NCBI GenBank assembly: GCA_011774835.1
Contig: JAACAK010000120.1
Span: 1-64,000, forward strand
Length of the DNA stretch: 64,000 nucleotides
From: Candidatus Kutchimonas denitrificans
Lineage (GTDB): Bacteria > Gemmatimonadota > Gemmatimonadetes > Palauibacterales > KS3-K002
Direction of reading: 5' to 3'
In this document: one piece after another, positions 53,372 to 62,703 of the stretch
Position numbering within the stretch: position 1 is the stretch's first letter
Layout: each line of letters opens with the position of its first letter
Position numbers and translations under genes: made by a program
The notes under the pieces: model-generated
The model's database searches: none
The model's input: the letters and a program-made list of their open reading frames with translations, nothing else
Told to the model about the DNA's origin: nothing

Positions 53372-54496
53372 TCAGTGAAGCTGCTGGTACCGATCCAGCC
53401 AGCCCGCGATGTCGGCGCGCGTGATCACGCCCTCCAGGTGATCGTGATCCATGACCAGCGCACGTCCCACCCCTACGCTCTCCAGCTTGCTCAACACTTC
53501 CGCAAGCGAATCCTCCGCCCTCACCGTCACGGCATCGCTGACCGGCATCATCGTGGCCGCCACCGTCGTCGTCGGCCATTTCTCCCGCTCGACGCCCTTG
53601 ACCTGGCTCAGCGTGATGACACCGAGCGTCTTGCCATCGCCGTCCTCCACCGGGAACGCGTTGTAGCGCCGTTTGAGAAAGTAGTCGTCGACCACGTCAC
53701 GCAACGTGAGCCCGGGCCTCACCGTCTCAGGGCTGCGGGTCATCGCCTCCCGCACCTGCACGCCTTCCAGGATACGCCGCAGCACCAGCTGTCGATATCC
53801 GGACTCCGCCGCCTGGATCAGGAACCAGCCGATGAACACCAGCCACATCCCGCTGACCAGGTAGCCGCCGAACAGGTTCAATATGCCCACCCCCACCATG
53901 AGCAGTCCAAAGCCGCGACCGCTGTACGCGGCCCAGCGGGTCGCCCGGCGGATGTCCTTCGAGAAGTGCCATACGGCAGAACGGAACAGCCGTCCTCCGT
54001 CCAACGGGAAGCCCGGTATGAGATTGAAGACGGCGAGGATGAAGTTGAGAAGCGCCAGGTAATCGGCCACACCGGTCAGCGCCGGTGTGGCACCCAGCTC
54101 GCGGCCCAGCTGGGCCAGACCGAGAAAGAAGAGTCCCAGCACCGCGCTGGAGAACGGTCCGACGATGGTGATCAGGAACTCGTCGCGCGGCGTTTCCGCG
54201 TTGGCACGGATGCGGGCCAGCCCGCCGAAGACGAAGAGCGTGATCCCGTCCACCGGGATGCCCCGCGCCCGGGCCACCGCCGAGTGAGCCACTTCGTGTA
54301 GAAAGACGGAGCCGAAGAAGAGCACCGCTCCGGCCCACGCCATGATCACGTATTCCACTGGCTCGAGACCGGGAACCCGGCGTGGAAACTCCGATTGGGC
54401 GAACGTCCAGAGCACCAGCAGGAACACGACGAACCAGGAGAGATCGATGCGGACCTCGAAACCGAAGATGCGGCAGAAACGGATCCCGGTAGTCAT
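53372..54496 (-). CDS. Site-2 protease (M50) with two CBS domains
   Basis: The membrane metalloprotease has HEVAH at residues 67-71 and the second zinc-site motif NLIPGFPLDGGR, within six or so helices. Two CBS domains (about residues 245-370) follow and may sense adenylates. S2P enzymes cleave membrane-bound regulators. The ATG at 54496 overlaps the upstream gene by four bases; the track ORF begins far upstream in another gene's frame shadow. Confidence 0.93.
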   Translation of the reverse strand: MTTGIRFCRIFGFEVRIDLSWFVVFLLVLWTFAQSEFPRRVPGLEPVEYVIMAWAGAVLFFGSVFLHEVAHSAVARARGIPVDGITLFVFGGLARIRANAETPRDEFLITIVGPFSSAVLGLFFLGLAQLGRELGATPALTGVADYLALLNFILAVFNLIPGFPLDGGRLFRSAVWHFSKDIRRATRWAAYSGRGFGLLMVGVGILNLFGGYLVSGMWLVFIGWFLIQAAESGYRQLVLRRILEGVQVREAMTRSPETVRPGLTLRDVVDDYFLKRRYNAFPVEDGDGKTLGVITLSQVKGVEREKWPTTTVAATMMPVSDAVTVRAEDSLAEVLSKLESVGVGRALVMDHDHLEGVITRADIAGWLDRYQQLH

Positions 54497-55293
54497 TCGC
54501 GGTCCCGCTCGTTCAGCTGCAGCCTGACGTGGTCCAGCGAGGTCGGTCCGACATCGACCGCAGACGATTCGGCCGCTGCGTCCGCCTCGACTCGTTCCGC
54601 CGCCTCGGGGTATCGCTCCATGTACCAGAGCGATGCCAGCGCTAGGCTGACCGCCTCCGAGGGTCGGCCGAGGGAATAGAGGCCGGCCAGATCGGCTCCG
54701 GGGATATCCGATCGAAAGGCATCGGGCTCGGAGCCGGACAGCTCTTCGAGCTCCACCGTCAGGCCGGCCGTACTGAAACCCGGCCGGTCGGCGCGCATCC
54801 CGAGGACCAGCAGGATCTCGATCACCGATCGATCCCCGTCGCGATCGGTCCGCACGAACATGCCCTCGACCGGCTCCGGCGGGTCGTTGGCGATGACGTC
54901 GGCCCAGAACAGGTTGCGCGGCAGCTCGATGTAAAGGCCGCCTCGCGCGCCGGGCGACCAGCCCGAAAGGTCTGGCGGGTCCTCGACCAGACTCCGCGCC
55001 AGCGCCTCCTCGAGCGTGACCAGCTGGAGCCCGGAGCGCCAGAAATGGAAGCAATGATAAAGGGTGTCCAGATAGCGATCGAACGCGGCCATCTCCGCCG
55101 TCTCCGGGACCAGCCGGCCGATCAGGTGCGCCACGCTCTCCAGCTGCGCGAAGCGGTCGCGCTTCCCGGCTTCGATCCCTCTACGCTCCGCCTCTGCAGC
55201 GATCGTCGGGAATTCGTCCTCCGCCAGCTTGGTGCTCCCGAACACCAGCTCGTATGGCGTCAGCCGACCGGATTCCGACCGCCGATCCCTCAT
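54493..55293 (-). CDS. Conserved-looking cytoplasmic protein of unknown function
   Basis: The 266-residue soluble protein has no signal or membrane segment. Its first half is helical (AHLIGRLVPETAEMAAFDRYLDTLYHCFHFWRSG); its second half includes beta-type GGLYIELPRNLFWADV and SVIEILLVLGMRAD. I recognise no family. It ends four bases into the S2P start, so the two are translationally coupled and may act together. Confidence 0.75.
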   Translation of the reverse strand: MRDRRSESGRLTPYELVFGSTKLAEDEFPTIAAEAERRGIEAGKRDRFAQLESVAHLIGRLVPETAEMAAFDRYLDTLYHCFHFWRSGLQLVTLEEALARSLVEDPPDLSGWSPGARGGLYIELPRNLFWADVIANDPPEPVEGMFVRTDRDGDRSVIEILLVLGMRADRPGFSTAGLTVELEELSGSEPDAFRSDIPGADLAGLYSLGRPSEAVSLALASLWYMERYPEAAERVEADAAAESSAVDVGPTSLDHVRLQLNERDRE

Positions 55294-55318
55294 GCGCCGC
55301 TCCTCGGCCCACCTCGCA

Positions 55319-56785
55319 TCAATCGTTCGGCTCGATCGGCGGTCCGTCCCTGGCGCCGGATCGGCCGCCGAGCCAGCGGTTGAGCAGCAAGAATGCGACG
55401 AGCACGACGGACCACTGCAGCAGCACCGTCCCGATGCTGTAGGTGCTGACCGGGTCCAGCGCCGTCGACCACCCCGTCCCGCGCACCTGTATGAACCACC
55501 AGACGATCAGTACGACCGCCTCGACCAGGCAGAGGCCGATCGCCCATTCCCACCACCGACCGATGTGGACATCGGCGCCAGGGCCGTTGATCAACTCGAG
55601 CCGGAACCGTCGCACGCCGTATTTCATCACGGCGAACGCGAAGAAAAAGCCTGACAGCATGAGACCGACGCCCCAGACGAAGTCCTGGTTGCGGAGGAAC
55701 TCGAGGGAGAGGGCGCTGGGCACTCCAGCCAGGAAGCCAACGCCACCCACCCAGAATATCGCTCGACGCCGCGCCACCCCAGCGTCGACCAGCACCCGCG
55801 TGGCGAGCTCGATCATCGAGATCAGGCTGGTCCAGGCGGCGAACACCAGGGCGAGGAAGAACAGCGCCATGAAGAATCGACCGCCCGGCATGGTCGAGAA
55901 CAGCTGCGGAACCCAGATGAACGTGAGCCCTTCGTTGCCGGCCCCGACGATCTCGGACGCGGCGTCCGGACGCATGGCGAAGACCGTGCACAGCACCATG
56001 ATGCCCGCCAGCAGCGACATCGAGTTGTTGCCGAACCCGAGGGTGAACGCGTTGAGGGTCGTGTCCTCGTTCTTACGCATGTAGACCGCGTACGTCAGAA
56101 TCAGCCCCCACCCCGCACCCGTGTCCCACGCGTTCTGGGTCAGCGCCTCGAGCCAGACCCGATAGCTCAGCAGTTGCGACCAGTCGGGAGTGAACAGGAA
56201 GTTCAGGCCGCGAACGGCGCCGGGCAGCGTGACGGCCCGTATCGCCAGAGCGATGACCAGCACGACCAGGCTGGGGATCAGAATGCTCGCGACCTTCTCG
56301 ATCCCTCGAACGCCTCGAGCGACCACGGCCACACCCAGGATGATCGCGATGCCGTGGGTGAGCAGCGCTCCCGACGACCCCGCATACCCGTTCCAGAAGG
56401 CCTCCGGCGTGGCGCCGGGTATGGCGCCGGTCAGCGTGGCCACGAAGTGCCGGATGCACCAACCCATCACCACGCTGTAGTAGAACATGATCGCCGTCGC
56501 GCACCAGCCGACCCAGGTCCCCATCCAGGCGAACTTGCGGCCGATGAGCTTGCCGAACGCGCCCACCGTCCCGGAGCGCGAGGCCTTGCCCATGGCGAAC
56601 TCGACCAGGATGAGCGGCACCGACCACAGCAGCAGGAAGCAGACCCAGGCGATAAGGAAAGCGCCGCCGCCGTTGGTCGCGACGATCCGCGGGAAGCGCC
56701 ATATGTTGCCCGTCCCGACGGCCATCCCCAGCATGGCCAGCAGCATTCCCCAACGGGACCCGAAGACTTCAGATCGCGAAGTCAC
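55319..56785 (-). CDS. Neurotransmitter:sodium symporter (NSS) family transporter
   Basis: The 488-residue protein has about twelve helices and the NSS signature GNIWRFPRIVATNGGGAFL in helix 1, with GTVGAFGKL and GWGLILTYAVYM-like later motifs. Bacterial NSS proteins carry amino acids with sodium; some (TnaT, near tryptophanase in Symbiobacterium) carry tryptophan, and MetP needs a MetS peptide. Both a tryptophanase and a MetS-like gene lie 3-5 kb downstream on the same strand. The start is GTG at 56785. Confidence 0.92.
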   Translation of the reverse strand: MTSRSEVFGSRWGMLLAMLGMAVGTGNIWRFPRIVATNGGGAFLIAWVCFLLLWSVPLILVEFAMGKASRSGTVGAFGKLIGRKFAWMGTWVGWCATAIMFYYSVVMGWCIRHFVATLTGAIPGATPEAFWNGYAGSSGALLTHGIAIILGVAVVARGVRGIEKVASILIPSLVVLVIALAIRAVTLPGAVRGLNFLFTPDWSQLLSYRVWLEALTQNAWDTGAGWGLILTYAVYMRKNEDTTLNAFTLGFGNNSMSLLAGIMVLCTVFAMRPDAASEIVGAGNEGLTFIWVPQLFSTMPGGRFFMALFFLALVFAAWTSLISMIELATRVLVDAGVARRRAIFWVGGVGFLAGVPSALSLEFLRNQDFVWGVGLMLSGFFFAFAVMKYGVRRFRLELINGPGADVHIGRWWEWAIGLCLVEAVVLIVWWFIQVRGTGWSTALDPVSTYSIGTVLLQWSVVLVAFLLLNRWLGGRSGARDGPPIEPND

Positions 56786-56797
56786 TTTGCCTGGCCC

Positions 56798-57775
56798 TCA
56801 TGCGGTTTCGGTGGTCGAGCGTCGCCGGTCGGCACTGCTGCGCACCTCTTCCAACCACTCGAGCACCATCCGGTTGAACGTCTCCGCCTGCGAGATCAAG
56901 GACAGGTGTCCCCCATTCGGGACCTCCGCGTATGTGGCTGCCGGGAGGAGGTCCGCGATCTCGCGCTGCCAATCGTTGGGCGTGTAGGTGTCGGTGGCGC
57001 CTGCGATGACCAGGGCAGGCGCCGTTATCTCCGGCAGCCCCCCGCGCAGGTCGCGGTCCTTGAACGTCGCCATGCGAAGTGTGCCCACCGACGTCGGTAT
57101 GCGCACCGGCGCCGTGAGCTCGTACTCGATGATCCGGTCGTTGCCCGGCGACGGATCGTAGACCCACACGCGCCAGTCCCCCCACAACTCCGCCAGCCTC
57201 CGCATCATCCGGACCGGCAGATGGCGCGTCGACCAGCGAGCCAACGGGATCAGCAGCGTTCGGTTCAGGCCGACGTGAGAAAGATCCAGCCGGGCCAGCG
57301 TGTTGGTCAGGATCAGTGCCTCGACCCTGTCGGGGTGCAGCCTGGCGAAGCGCAAACAGATCGGGCCACCGAAGGAGAGGCCCAGGAGCGTCGCCGACGA
57401 CACACCCAGCTCGTCCAGCACGGTGCCCAGATCGGCCGCGAACTGGTCGAAGTTCGCGTCGACTCCCTCGAAGTCGGCGCGCAGGTTCGGTGCGATGACC
57501 CGGTAGCGCTCGGTGAACGCTGGGATCTGGTACCGAAACACCTGGTGGTCTCCGGTCAGCCCGGGCACCAGCACAACCGCCGGACCGGAACCGACGTCGA
57601 CCACGGGAACGCATTCGCCACCTTCGAGCTCGACGAAGCGAGGCTCGATCGACCGGCCGTCGGGACCCCGGATCGTACGCGGTTCGGCCGCCAGGTCGCG
57701 CTGCCGGCGGTGAACCAGGTAGGCGCCGACGGCGGCGCCGAGGCCCAGTGCGAACAGGCGTCTCAGCAGAAGCAC
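56798..57775 (-). CDS. Membrane-anchored alpha/beta hydrolase
   Basis: An N-terminal helix (LFALGLGAAVGAYLV) precedes an alpha/beta hydrolase domain: VVLVPGLTGDHQVF, the nucleophile elbow LLGLSFGGPICL, an acid in VIAGATDTYTP and a final His in VPNGGHLSLI. The substrate is unknown. GTG start at 57775. It lies 12 bases before the NSS gene and 22 bases after glyS. Confidence 0.88.
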   Translation of the reverse strand: MLLLRRLFALGLGAAVGAYLVHRRQRDLAAEPRTIRGPDGRSIEPRFVELEGGECVPVVDVGSGPAVVLVPGLTGDHQVFRYQIPAFTERYRVIAPNLRADFEGVDANFDQFAADLGTVLDELGVSSATLLGLSFGGPICLRFARLHPDRVEALILTNTLARLDLSHVGLNRTLLIPLARWSTRHLPVRMMRRLAELWGDWRVWVYDPSPGNDRIIEYELTAPVRIPTSVGTLRMATFKDRDLRGGLPEITAPALVIAGATDTYTPNDWQREIADLLPAATYAEVPNGGHLSLISQAETFNRMVLEWLEEVRSSADRRRSTTETA

Positions 57776-57797
57776 CCCCCGGCTCGGACCCAGACCT

Positions 57798-59108
57798 TCA
57801 CCCGCCCAGCCTGTCTGCCAGGTACTCGCCCAATTTCCCGGTGGCCACTCGATCCTGCTTCAGCGTGTCACGATCCCGGACCGTCACCGTATCGTCCTCC
57901 AGCGTTTGACCGTCGATGGTGATGCAGAACGGTGTGGCCGCCTCGTCCTGCCGTCGATACCGGCGGCCGATCGAACCGGACTCGTCGTAGAAGGTGTGGA
58001 ACCGCTGACGCAAGTCGTCGTGAATCTTCCGCGCCACCTCGGGCATCCCATCCTTCTTGACCAGCGGGAATATCGCCGCCTTGACGGGCGCCAGCTGGGG
58101 CTGCAGGGCGAGCAACACCCTCGTCTCGCCCTCCACCTCCTCCTCGCGATACGCGTCGGCCAGCAGGACCAGCATCAGACGGTCGACACCGCCGGATGTC
58201 TCGATGATGTATGGAGTGTATCGCTCGTTGGACGCCTGGTCGAAATACTCCAGCTTCTTGCCCGAGCGTTTCTGATGAGCGGCAAGATCGTAGTCGGTGC
58301 GGTTGTGTATTCCCTCGAACTCCTGCCAGCCGAACGCAAACTCGTACTGGATGTCGTACGCGTCATACGCGTAGTGGGCGAGCTCCTCTCGCGTATGCTG
58401 CTCGAGGCGCAGCTTCTCGGCGCGGATCCCCAGCGACCGGACCCATTCGAGCCGCTCGTTCCGCCAGTAGTCGAACCACTCCTGGTCGGTGCCGGGCTTG
58501 ACGAAGTACTGCATCTCCATCTGCTCGAACTCGCGCGTCCGGAAGATGAAGTTCCCCGGCGTGATCTCGTTGCGGAACGCCTTGCCGATCTGCGCGATGC
58601 CGAACGGGATCTTCTGGCGCGACGAGTTGAGCACGTTCAGGAAATTCACATAGATGCCCTGCGCCGTTTCCGGCCGCAGGTACACCTGCGCCGCCTCGTC
58701 TTCCACCGGCCCCATGAAGGTTTTGAACATCAGGTTGAACATCCTGGGAGTCGTGAACTCGCCTTTCACTCCGCAAGACGGGCACTGGTCACCCTCGACG
58801 AAATCGGCGCGAAAGCGGCGGTGGCAGTTCTTGCATTCGATCAGAGGGTCGGTGAACCCCTCCACGTGCCCGCTGGCCACCCATACGTCGGGGTGCATCA
58901 GGATCCCGGCATCCAGCCCCTCTATATCCACTCGCGTCGTCACCATGTCCCGCCACCAGCGGTCCTTGACGTTGCGCTTGAGCTCCACGCCCAGCGGCCC
59001 GTAGTCCCAGACCGAGCCCAGGCCGCCGTAGATCTCCGACGACTGAAAGACGAAGCCACGGCGCTTGCACAGCGACACCAGCTTCTCCATCAGGTCTCCG
59101 TTCGACAT
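57798..59108 (-). CDS. glyS: Glycyl-tRNA synthetase (dimeric alpha2 type)
   Basis: This enzyme charges tRNA-Gly. The 436-residue form is the eukaryote-like single-chain type (class II). YGGLGSVWDYGPLGVELK opens the catalytic domain, motif 2 is AFRNEITPGNFIFRTREFEQMEMQYF, a CKNC/CPSC zinc-like insertion follows residue 90, and motif 3 lies in ETSGGVDRLMLVLL. The anticodon-binding domain closes the protein. Glycerate kinase is 62 bases upstream. Confidence 0.96.
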   Translation of the reverse strand: MSNGDLMEKLVSLCKRRGFVFQSSEIYGGLGSVWDYGPLGVELKRNVKDRWWRDMVTTRVDIEGLDAGILMHPDVWVASGHVEGFTDPLIECKNCHRRFRADFVEGDQCPSCGVKGEFTTPRMFNLMFKTFMGPVEDEAAQVYLRPETAQGIYVNFLNVLNSSRQKIPFGIAQIGKAFRNEITPGNFIFRTREFEQMEMQYFVKPGTDQEWFDYWRNERLEWVRSLGIRAEKLRLEQHTREELAHYAYDAYDIQYEFAFGWQEFEGIHNRTDYDLAAHQKRSGKKLEYFDQASNERYTPYIIETSGGVDRLMLVLLADAYREEEVEGETRVLLALQPQLAPVKAAIFPLVKKDGMPEVARKIHDDLRQRFHTFYDESGSIGRRYRRQDEAATPFCITIDGQTLEDDTVTVRDRDTLKQDRVATGKLGEYLADRLGG

Positions 59109-59170
59109 GTATGTGATCTCTCTTCTCCGCTACCCGGATCGGTACGCGATTCGTTTGCGTTGCGAGCGGT

Positions 59171-60277
59171 TCAAAGTCTATCCCCTTCGTCGAGGGCGCG
59201 GCAACCCGCTGCGGTCAGCTCCGCCAGGTCCTCCGTCTCCAGCTGGCCGGCGGCCCCCGCCCCCTGCATCCCCTCCACCCCGTCGGGCAGTGGGCCGTCG
59301 ATCCGGCCGCAGACCAGGAGAGCCGGCACGCCGGCCGCCGCCGCGGCCACCAGCACCTTCCCTGTCACCTTGCCCATCCGGCTCTGAGCATCGAAGTGGC
59401 CCTCGCCCGTTACGACGAGGTCGGCCGACGCCAGTAGCCCCTCGATCCCGGCCCGCTCCAGCATCCAATCGGCCCCGGAGGCCAGGCGCGCGCCCAAAAA
59501 GGCGCGGCAGCCGGCGCCCAGGCCACCTGCGGCGCCGGCGCCGGGCAAGTCGGCGACTCCTACGCCGAGCTCCGTCTCCACTACCTCGGCCAATCGAGCG
59601 AGGCCGGCCTCGAGGAGCTCTACCTGGCGGGCGTCAGCCCCCTTCTGCGGCCCGTAGACCCGGGCCGCGCCCAACGGTCCCACCAGCGGGTTCTCCACAT
59701 CGCACAGCGCCGTGACCTCGATCGACCACCTCGGGGGCGATTTGAGGGACGCCAGGCGCGAGAGCTCGCCGCCGCCCGGCGGCAGCGGCCGGCCGCGACC
59801 GTCGAGGAACTCCCACCCCAGAGCGCGGGCCATGCCGGAGCCGCCGTCCACCGTGGCGCTACCTCCCAATCCCAGAACGATGGACCCGGCTCCACCGGCG
59901 ACCGCCGCACGCAGCAGCTCGCCCACACCGAACGTGGTCGCGCCGATCGGGTCACGGCGCGATTCGGGCACCAGGTGCAGCCCGCAGGCCTCTGCCGATT
60001 CGATCACGACTCGCGAGCCCTGACGGAGCAGCACGGCCCGGACCGGCGCACCCAGCGGCCCCTGGACCACGATCGGCTCCAGCTGGCCCTCCTCCAGGGC
60101 GCGGCAAGCTTCCAGCAGGCCGTTCCCTCCATCGGACAGCGGACGCTCGGACGTCTCGGCCCGGGGCCAGACCTGGCGGACCCCGGCAACCATCGCCCGG
60201 GCGACCGTCGCCGGCCCCATCGTCCCCTTGAACGCCGTGGGTGCGACGACCACGCTTCGATGCGCTCGGCTTGTCAC
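59171..60277 (-). CDS. glxK: Glycerate kinase (type I)
   Basis: It phosphorylates glycerate, joining photorespiratory-like or sugar-acid pathways to glycolysis. The 368-residue length and motifs fit the GarK/GlxK family: VVVAPTAFKGTMGP at the N-terminus, RPLSDGGNGLLEA, GLGGSATVDGGSGMA and VVTGEGHFDAQSRMGKV. The start is GTG at 60277; a second GTG lies seven codons later. It is the first gene of the long minus-strand run. Confidence 0.94.
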   Translation of the reverse strand: MTSRAHRSVVVAPTAFKGTMGPATVARAMVAGVRQVWPRAETSERPLSDGGNGLLEACRALEEGQLEPIVVQGPLGAPVRAVLLRQGSRVVIESAEACGLHLVPESRRDPIGATTFGVGELLRAAVAGGAGSIVLGLGGSATVDGGSGMARALGWEFLDGRGRPLPPGGGELSRLASLKSPPRWSIEVTALCDVENPLVGPLGAARVYGPQKGADARQVELLEAGLARLAEVVETELGVGVADLPGAGAAGGLGAGCRAFLGARLASGADWMLERAGIEGLLASADLVVTGEGHFDAQSRMGKVTGKVLVAAAAAGVPALLVCGRIDGPLPDGVEGMQGAGAAGQLETEDLAELTAAGCRALDEGDRL

Positions 60278-60480
60278 GCTCTCACCCGACCCATAGTCTT
60301 CGACTATACCTCATCACCTCGTCCGAGTGGCCCTGCGATGATGACGTGCCCCGGGACCGGCCTCGATTCCCACATATTAGCGGCACGCCGACGGCGCGGA
60401 AGCATTCGCGTCGCAGTCCATCGACCGGCGGCGCGGGCGCGCCTGGATACAGAACGAAACCAGCGAAAAGAGGAGTGAAG

Positions 60481-61005
60481 ATGTCCAGAATCAACAATGT
60501 AGATGTCGATGCGATGAAGAAATTCGCGTCCGCGATCGAAAAAGATCCCGGCGAGGCGATCAAGCTCAAGGCGATCAATGGCCGCTGGAACTTCGAAGAG
60601 GGCGCCCCACAGTTCAGCGCCGAGGTCGAGTACCCCAACGGCAGCGTTTCGGTCGAGACCGACTTCGCACCCTTCATGGGCGGCTCCGGGCTCCGACCCG
60701 ATCCCGTCTCCTACTGCATGTTCGGGTTCGCCTCCTGTTTTTCCGGCACTTTCGCCGCCGTGGCCGCCGAGCACGAGGTCGAGCTGAAGTCGCTGGAGGT
60801 TCGGGTCGAGAACCCGATCGACCTCAGCAGCCCCATGGGCGTTGCCGACCGGCCGGTCACCGAGGGGATGAACGCCACGCTGAGGGTCGAGTCGGAAGCG
60901 TCGGCCTCGAAGCTCGAGGAGATCCGACAGCTCGCCCACGAGCGCTGTCCGGGGGTCTACTGCATCACGAACCCGATCCCGTTCGATAGCCGAATCGAGA
61001 GCTGA
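60481..61005 (+). CDS. OsmC/Ohr-family protein
   Basis: The 174-residue protein has the OsmC fold with cysteines at Cys79 and Cys86 (YCMFGFASCFSGT) and a later HERCPGVYC. OsmC/Ohr proteins reduce organic peroxides through two reactive cysteines; the spacing and order here deviate from the classic pair, so thioesterase or other OsmC roles are possible. The ATG at 60481 has GAGGAGTGAAG upstream; the track start is in a spurious extension. Confidence 0.85.
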   Translation: MSRINNVDVDAMKKFASAIEKDPGEAIKLKAINGRWNFEEGAPQFSAEVEYPNGSVSVETDFAPFMGGSGLRPDPVSYCMFGFASCFSGTFAAVAAEHEVELKSLEVRVENPIDLSSPMGVADRPVTEGMNATLRVESEASASKLEEIRQLAHERCPGVYCITNPIPFDSRIES

Positions 61006-61154
61006 GGAAGCGGACGCGGCAGGCCGGAATTCTGGCGTGAAACCTGCACTTCGGGCCCTTTTTTCGCGGGTTGCGCGGGGGCGCATCCTTACTTTTCTTA
61101 TTCACTCTATTCCACCGGATCGCCAGTTACCGCGCAGACCTCAGGGGGGTGAAA

Positions 61155-61550
61155 ATGCACAGGGTGGCTCCACCGGAGGCGGCGACGGAGCGCGCCGTGC
61201 TGACCCATGTCATGCTCGACATGTACGGCATCGACTCCGAGCTCCTGAACGACCCCGACCGCATCGGGAAGCTCCTGACCGGCGCTGCTGCCGCAGCCTC
61301 CCTGCACCCGCTCGCGGAGCCGGCCACCTATCGTTACCCGAGACAGGGGCTGACCGTTTTCCTGCCGATCCGTGAATCTCACTTCGCTATCCATACTTAT
61401 CCGGAATACGGATACGCGTCGGTCGACATCGTGAGCTGCGCGCTGGCCGAGCGGGCGGTCCGCGCTCGCGACTACGTGCTCGACCGGTTGGGCCCGGAAC
61501 GGCACGAGAGTGACTTGATCTTCAGGGGCTTCCCGGAGAACGCGGCCTGA
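61155..61550 (+). CDS. speD: S-adenosylmethionine decarboxylase proenzyme (class 1B type)
   Basis: This enzyme makes decarboxylated SAM for polyamine synthesis. It self-cleaves at Glu74-Ser75 in RESHFAIHTYPE to form the pyruvoyl group. The 131-residue size fits the small bacterial form. The ATG at 61155 follows GGGGGGTGAAA. speE lies convergently 113 bases downstream, rather than in the same operon as is usual. Confidence 0.94.
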   Translation: MHRVAPPEAATERAVLTHVMLDMYGIDSELLNDPDRIGKLLTGAAAAASLHPLAEPATYRYPRQGLTVFLPIRESHFAIHTYPEYGYASVDIVSCALAERAVRARDYVLDRLGPERHESDLIFRGFPENAA

Positions 61551-61663
61551 GCGATCGACGGTCTCAGCAAGTATCCAGGTTCGGAGTGCGTCCCGGGCGA
61601 TCTCTGTGTCGTTCTCCCCAACCCATCGGCGCGGCGGCCCCTTCGCTACGCCTCCGCGAACGC

Positions 61664-62611
61664 TCAGTAATACAGGATCCGCTCCTCGAAGTGCTCCCGC
61701 AGGTAGGACTCGTACCAGTCCAGCACTTTCATGTTCTCCATCGTGCTGATGTCCGTCGTTTCGGTCCGCGGTTCGTCGGGCGCGAAGTAGAACATCCCTT
61801 CGACCGCCGGCGGCGTCAGATGGCGCGCAGCGGGCGGCGGCGGATGCCGGCGCGTCAGCTTCCCTAACCCGCACAGTCCGAAACCCGCCCGCACGAAGCT
61901 GTACATCCAGACCGCATACTCCTCCACCGCCGGGAACACACTGCGCAAAGTCGAAAGCACCCCGTCGTACAGCGGTGGCACGTAGATGATCTGAACCGAC
62001 AACAGCCCGTTCGCATCCAGCTGGCCTCGCAGCCGGCGATAGAATTCCTGGCTGTACAGCCGACCCAATACCGGGCTCGTCGGGTCCGGCAAGTCACACA
62101 GTATCAGGTCGAACGGCCCGTCGGGCTCGAACGTGAGCGCGTCAGCATTGATCACCTCGACGCGCTCGTCGAACAGGCTGCCGCCGTTCAGCTCCACCAG
62201 CTCCGGCACGCTCCTCGCCATCTCGGTCACCGCGGGATCGATGTCGACGATCTGGATCCGCTCGACCTCGTCCCCGTAGTGCCTTAACAGTTCCCGGGCC
62301 GCCAGCCCGTCGCCGCCGCCCATCACCCCGACGCGCCGGATCGGAGCCGGCCGATAGAGGAACGGAACCAACGCCAGAGACTCGTGAAACCGATGCTCGT
62401 CGCCACTGTAAAACTGGATCTCGCCGTCCAGCAGCAGCATGAGCTCCTTTTTCGGAGTCTCGATCAGCAGGACGCGCTGGTAGTCCGTGCGCTCCTCCAC
62501 CAGCACGCGCGAGCCCACCTCCTTCAACGCGTCGAGCTTCGCCCGCTCCGGCCGCTTCACGATCCCCGGCAGCTCGTAGAGTCGCTTCCAGTACCGGTCA
62601 AGGTCGGCCAT
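61664..62611 (-). CDS. speE: Spermidine synthase (aminopropyltransferase)
   Basis: It joins the aminopropyl group of decarboxylated SAM to putrescine. Motifs are GGGDGLAARELL (cofactor site), DIDPAV and CDLPDPTSP, in a 315-residue protein. The ATG at 62611 is preceded within seven bases by a TGTGCRG heptamer array, so no purine-rich ribosome-binding site is visible. Translation may be leaderless-like or use a distant signal; an alternative start is not obvious. Confidence 0.94.
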   Translation of the reverse strand: MADLDRYWKRLYELPGIVKRPERAKLDALKEVGSRVLVEERTDYQRVLLIETPKKELMLLLDGEIQFYSGDEHRFHESLALVPFLYRPAPIRRVGVMGGGDGLAARELLRHYGDEVERIQIVDIDPAVTEMARSVPELVELNGGSLFDERVEVINADALTFEPDGPFDLILCDLPDPTSPVLGRLYSQEFYRRLRGQLDANGLLSVQIIYVPPLYDGVLSTLRSVFPAVEEYAVWMYSFVRAGFGLCGLGKLTRRHPPPPAARHLTPPAVEGMFYFAPDEPRTETTDISTMENMKVLDWYESYLREHFEERILYY

Positions 62612-62618
62612 AGGTCGG

Positions 62619-62660
62619 TGTGCGGTGTGCAGTGTGCAGTGTGCGGTGTGCAGTGTACAG
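62619..62660. repeat. TGTGCRG heptamer array in the speE leader
   Basis: Six heptamers (TGTGCGG, TGTGCAG, TGTGCAG, TGTGCGG, TGTGCAG, TGTACAG, plus-strand reading) end eight bases from the speE start codon. A degenerate seventh follows. Here the G-richer strand is antisense to speE, unlike the stop-codon arrays. The array takes the place where a ribosome-binding site should be. Confidence 0.92.
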
Positions 62661-62703
62661 TACGCCGTGGGGTGTGCCGGGTCCGGTCCGTTCGTCCGCG
62701 CCG

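Noticed and set aside
54497-55054. N-terminal extension of the site-2 protease ORF
   Set aside because: It overlaps the upstream gene in another frame and lacks membrane or family features; the ATG at 54496 fits the M50 start.
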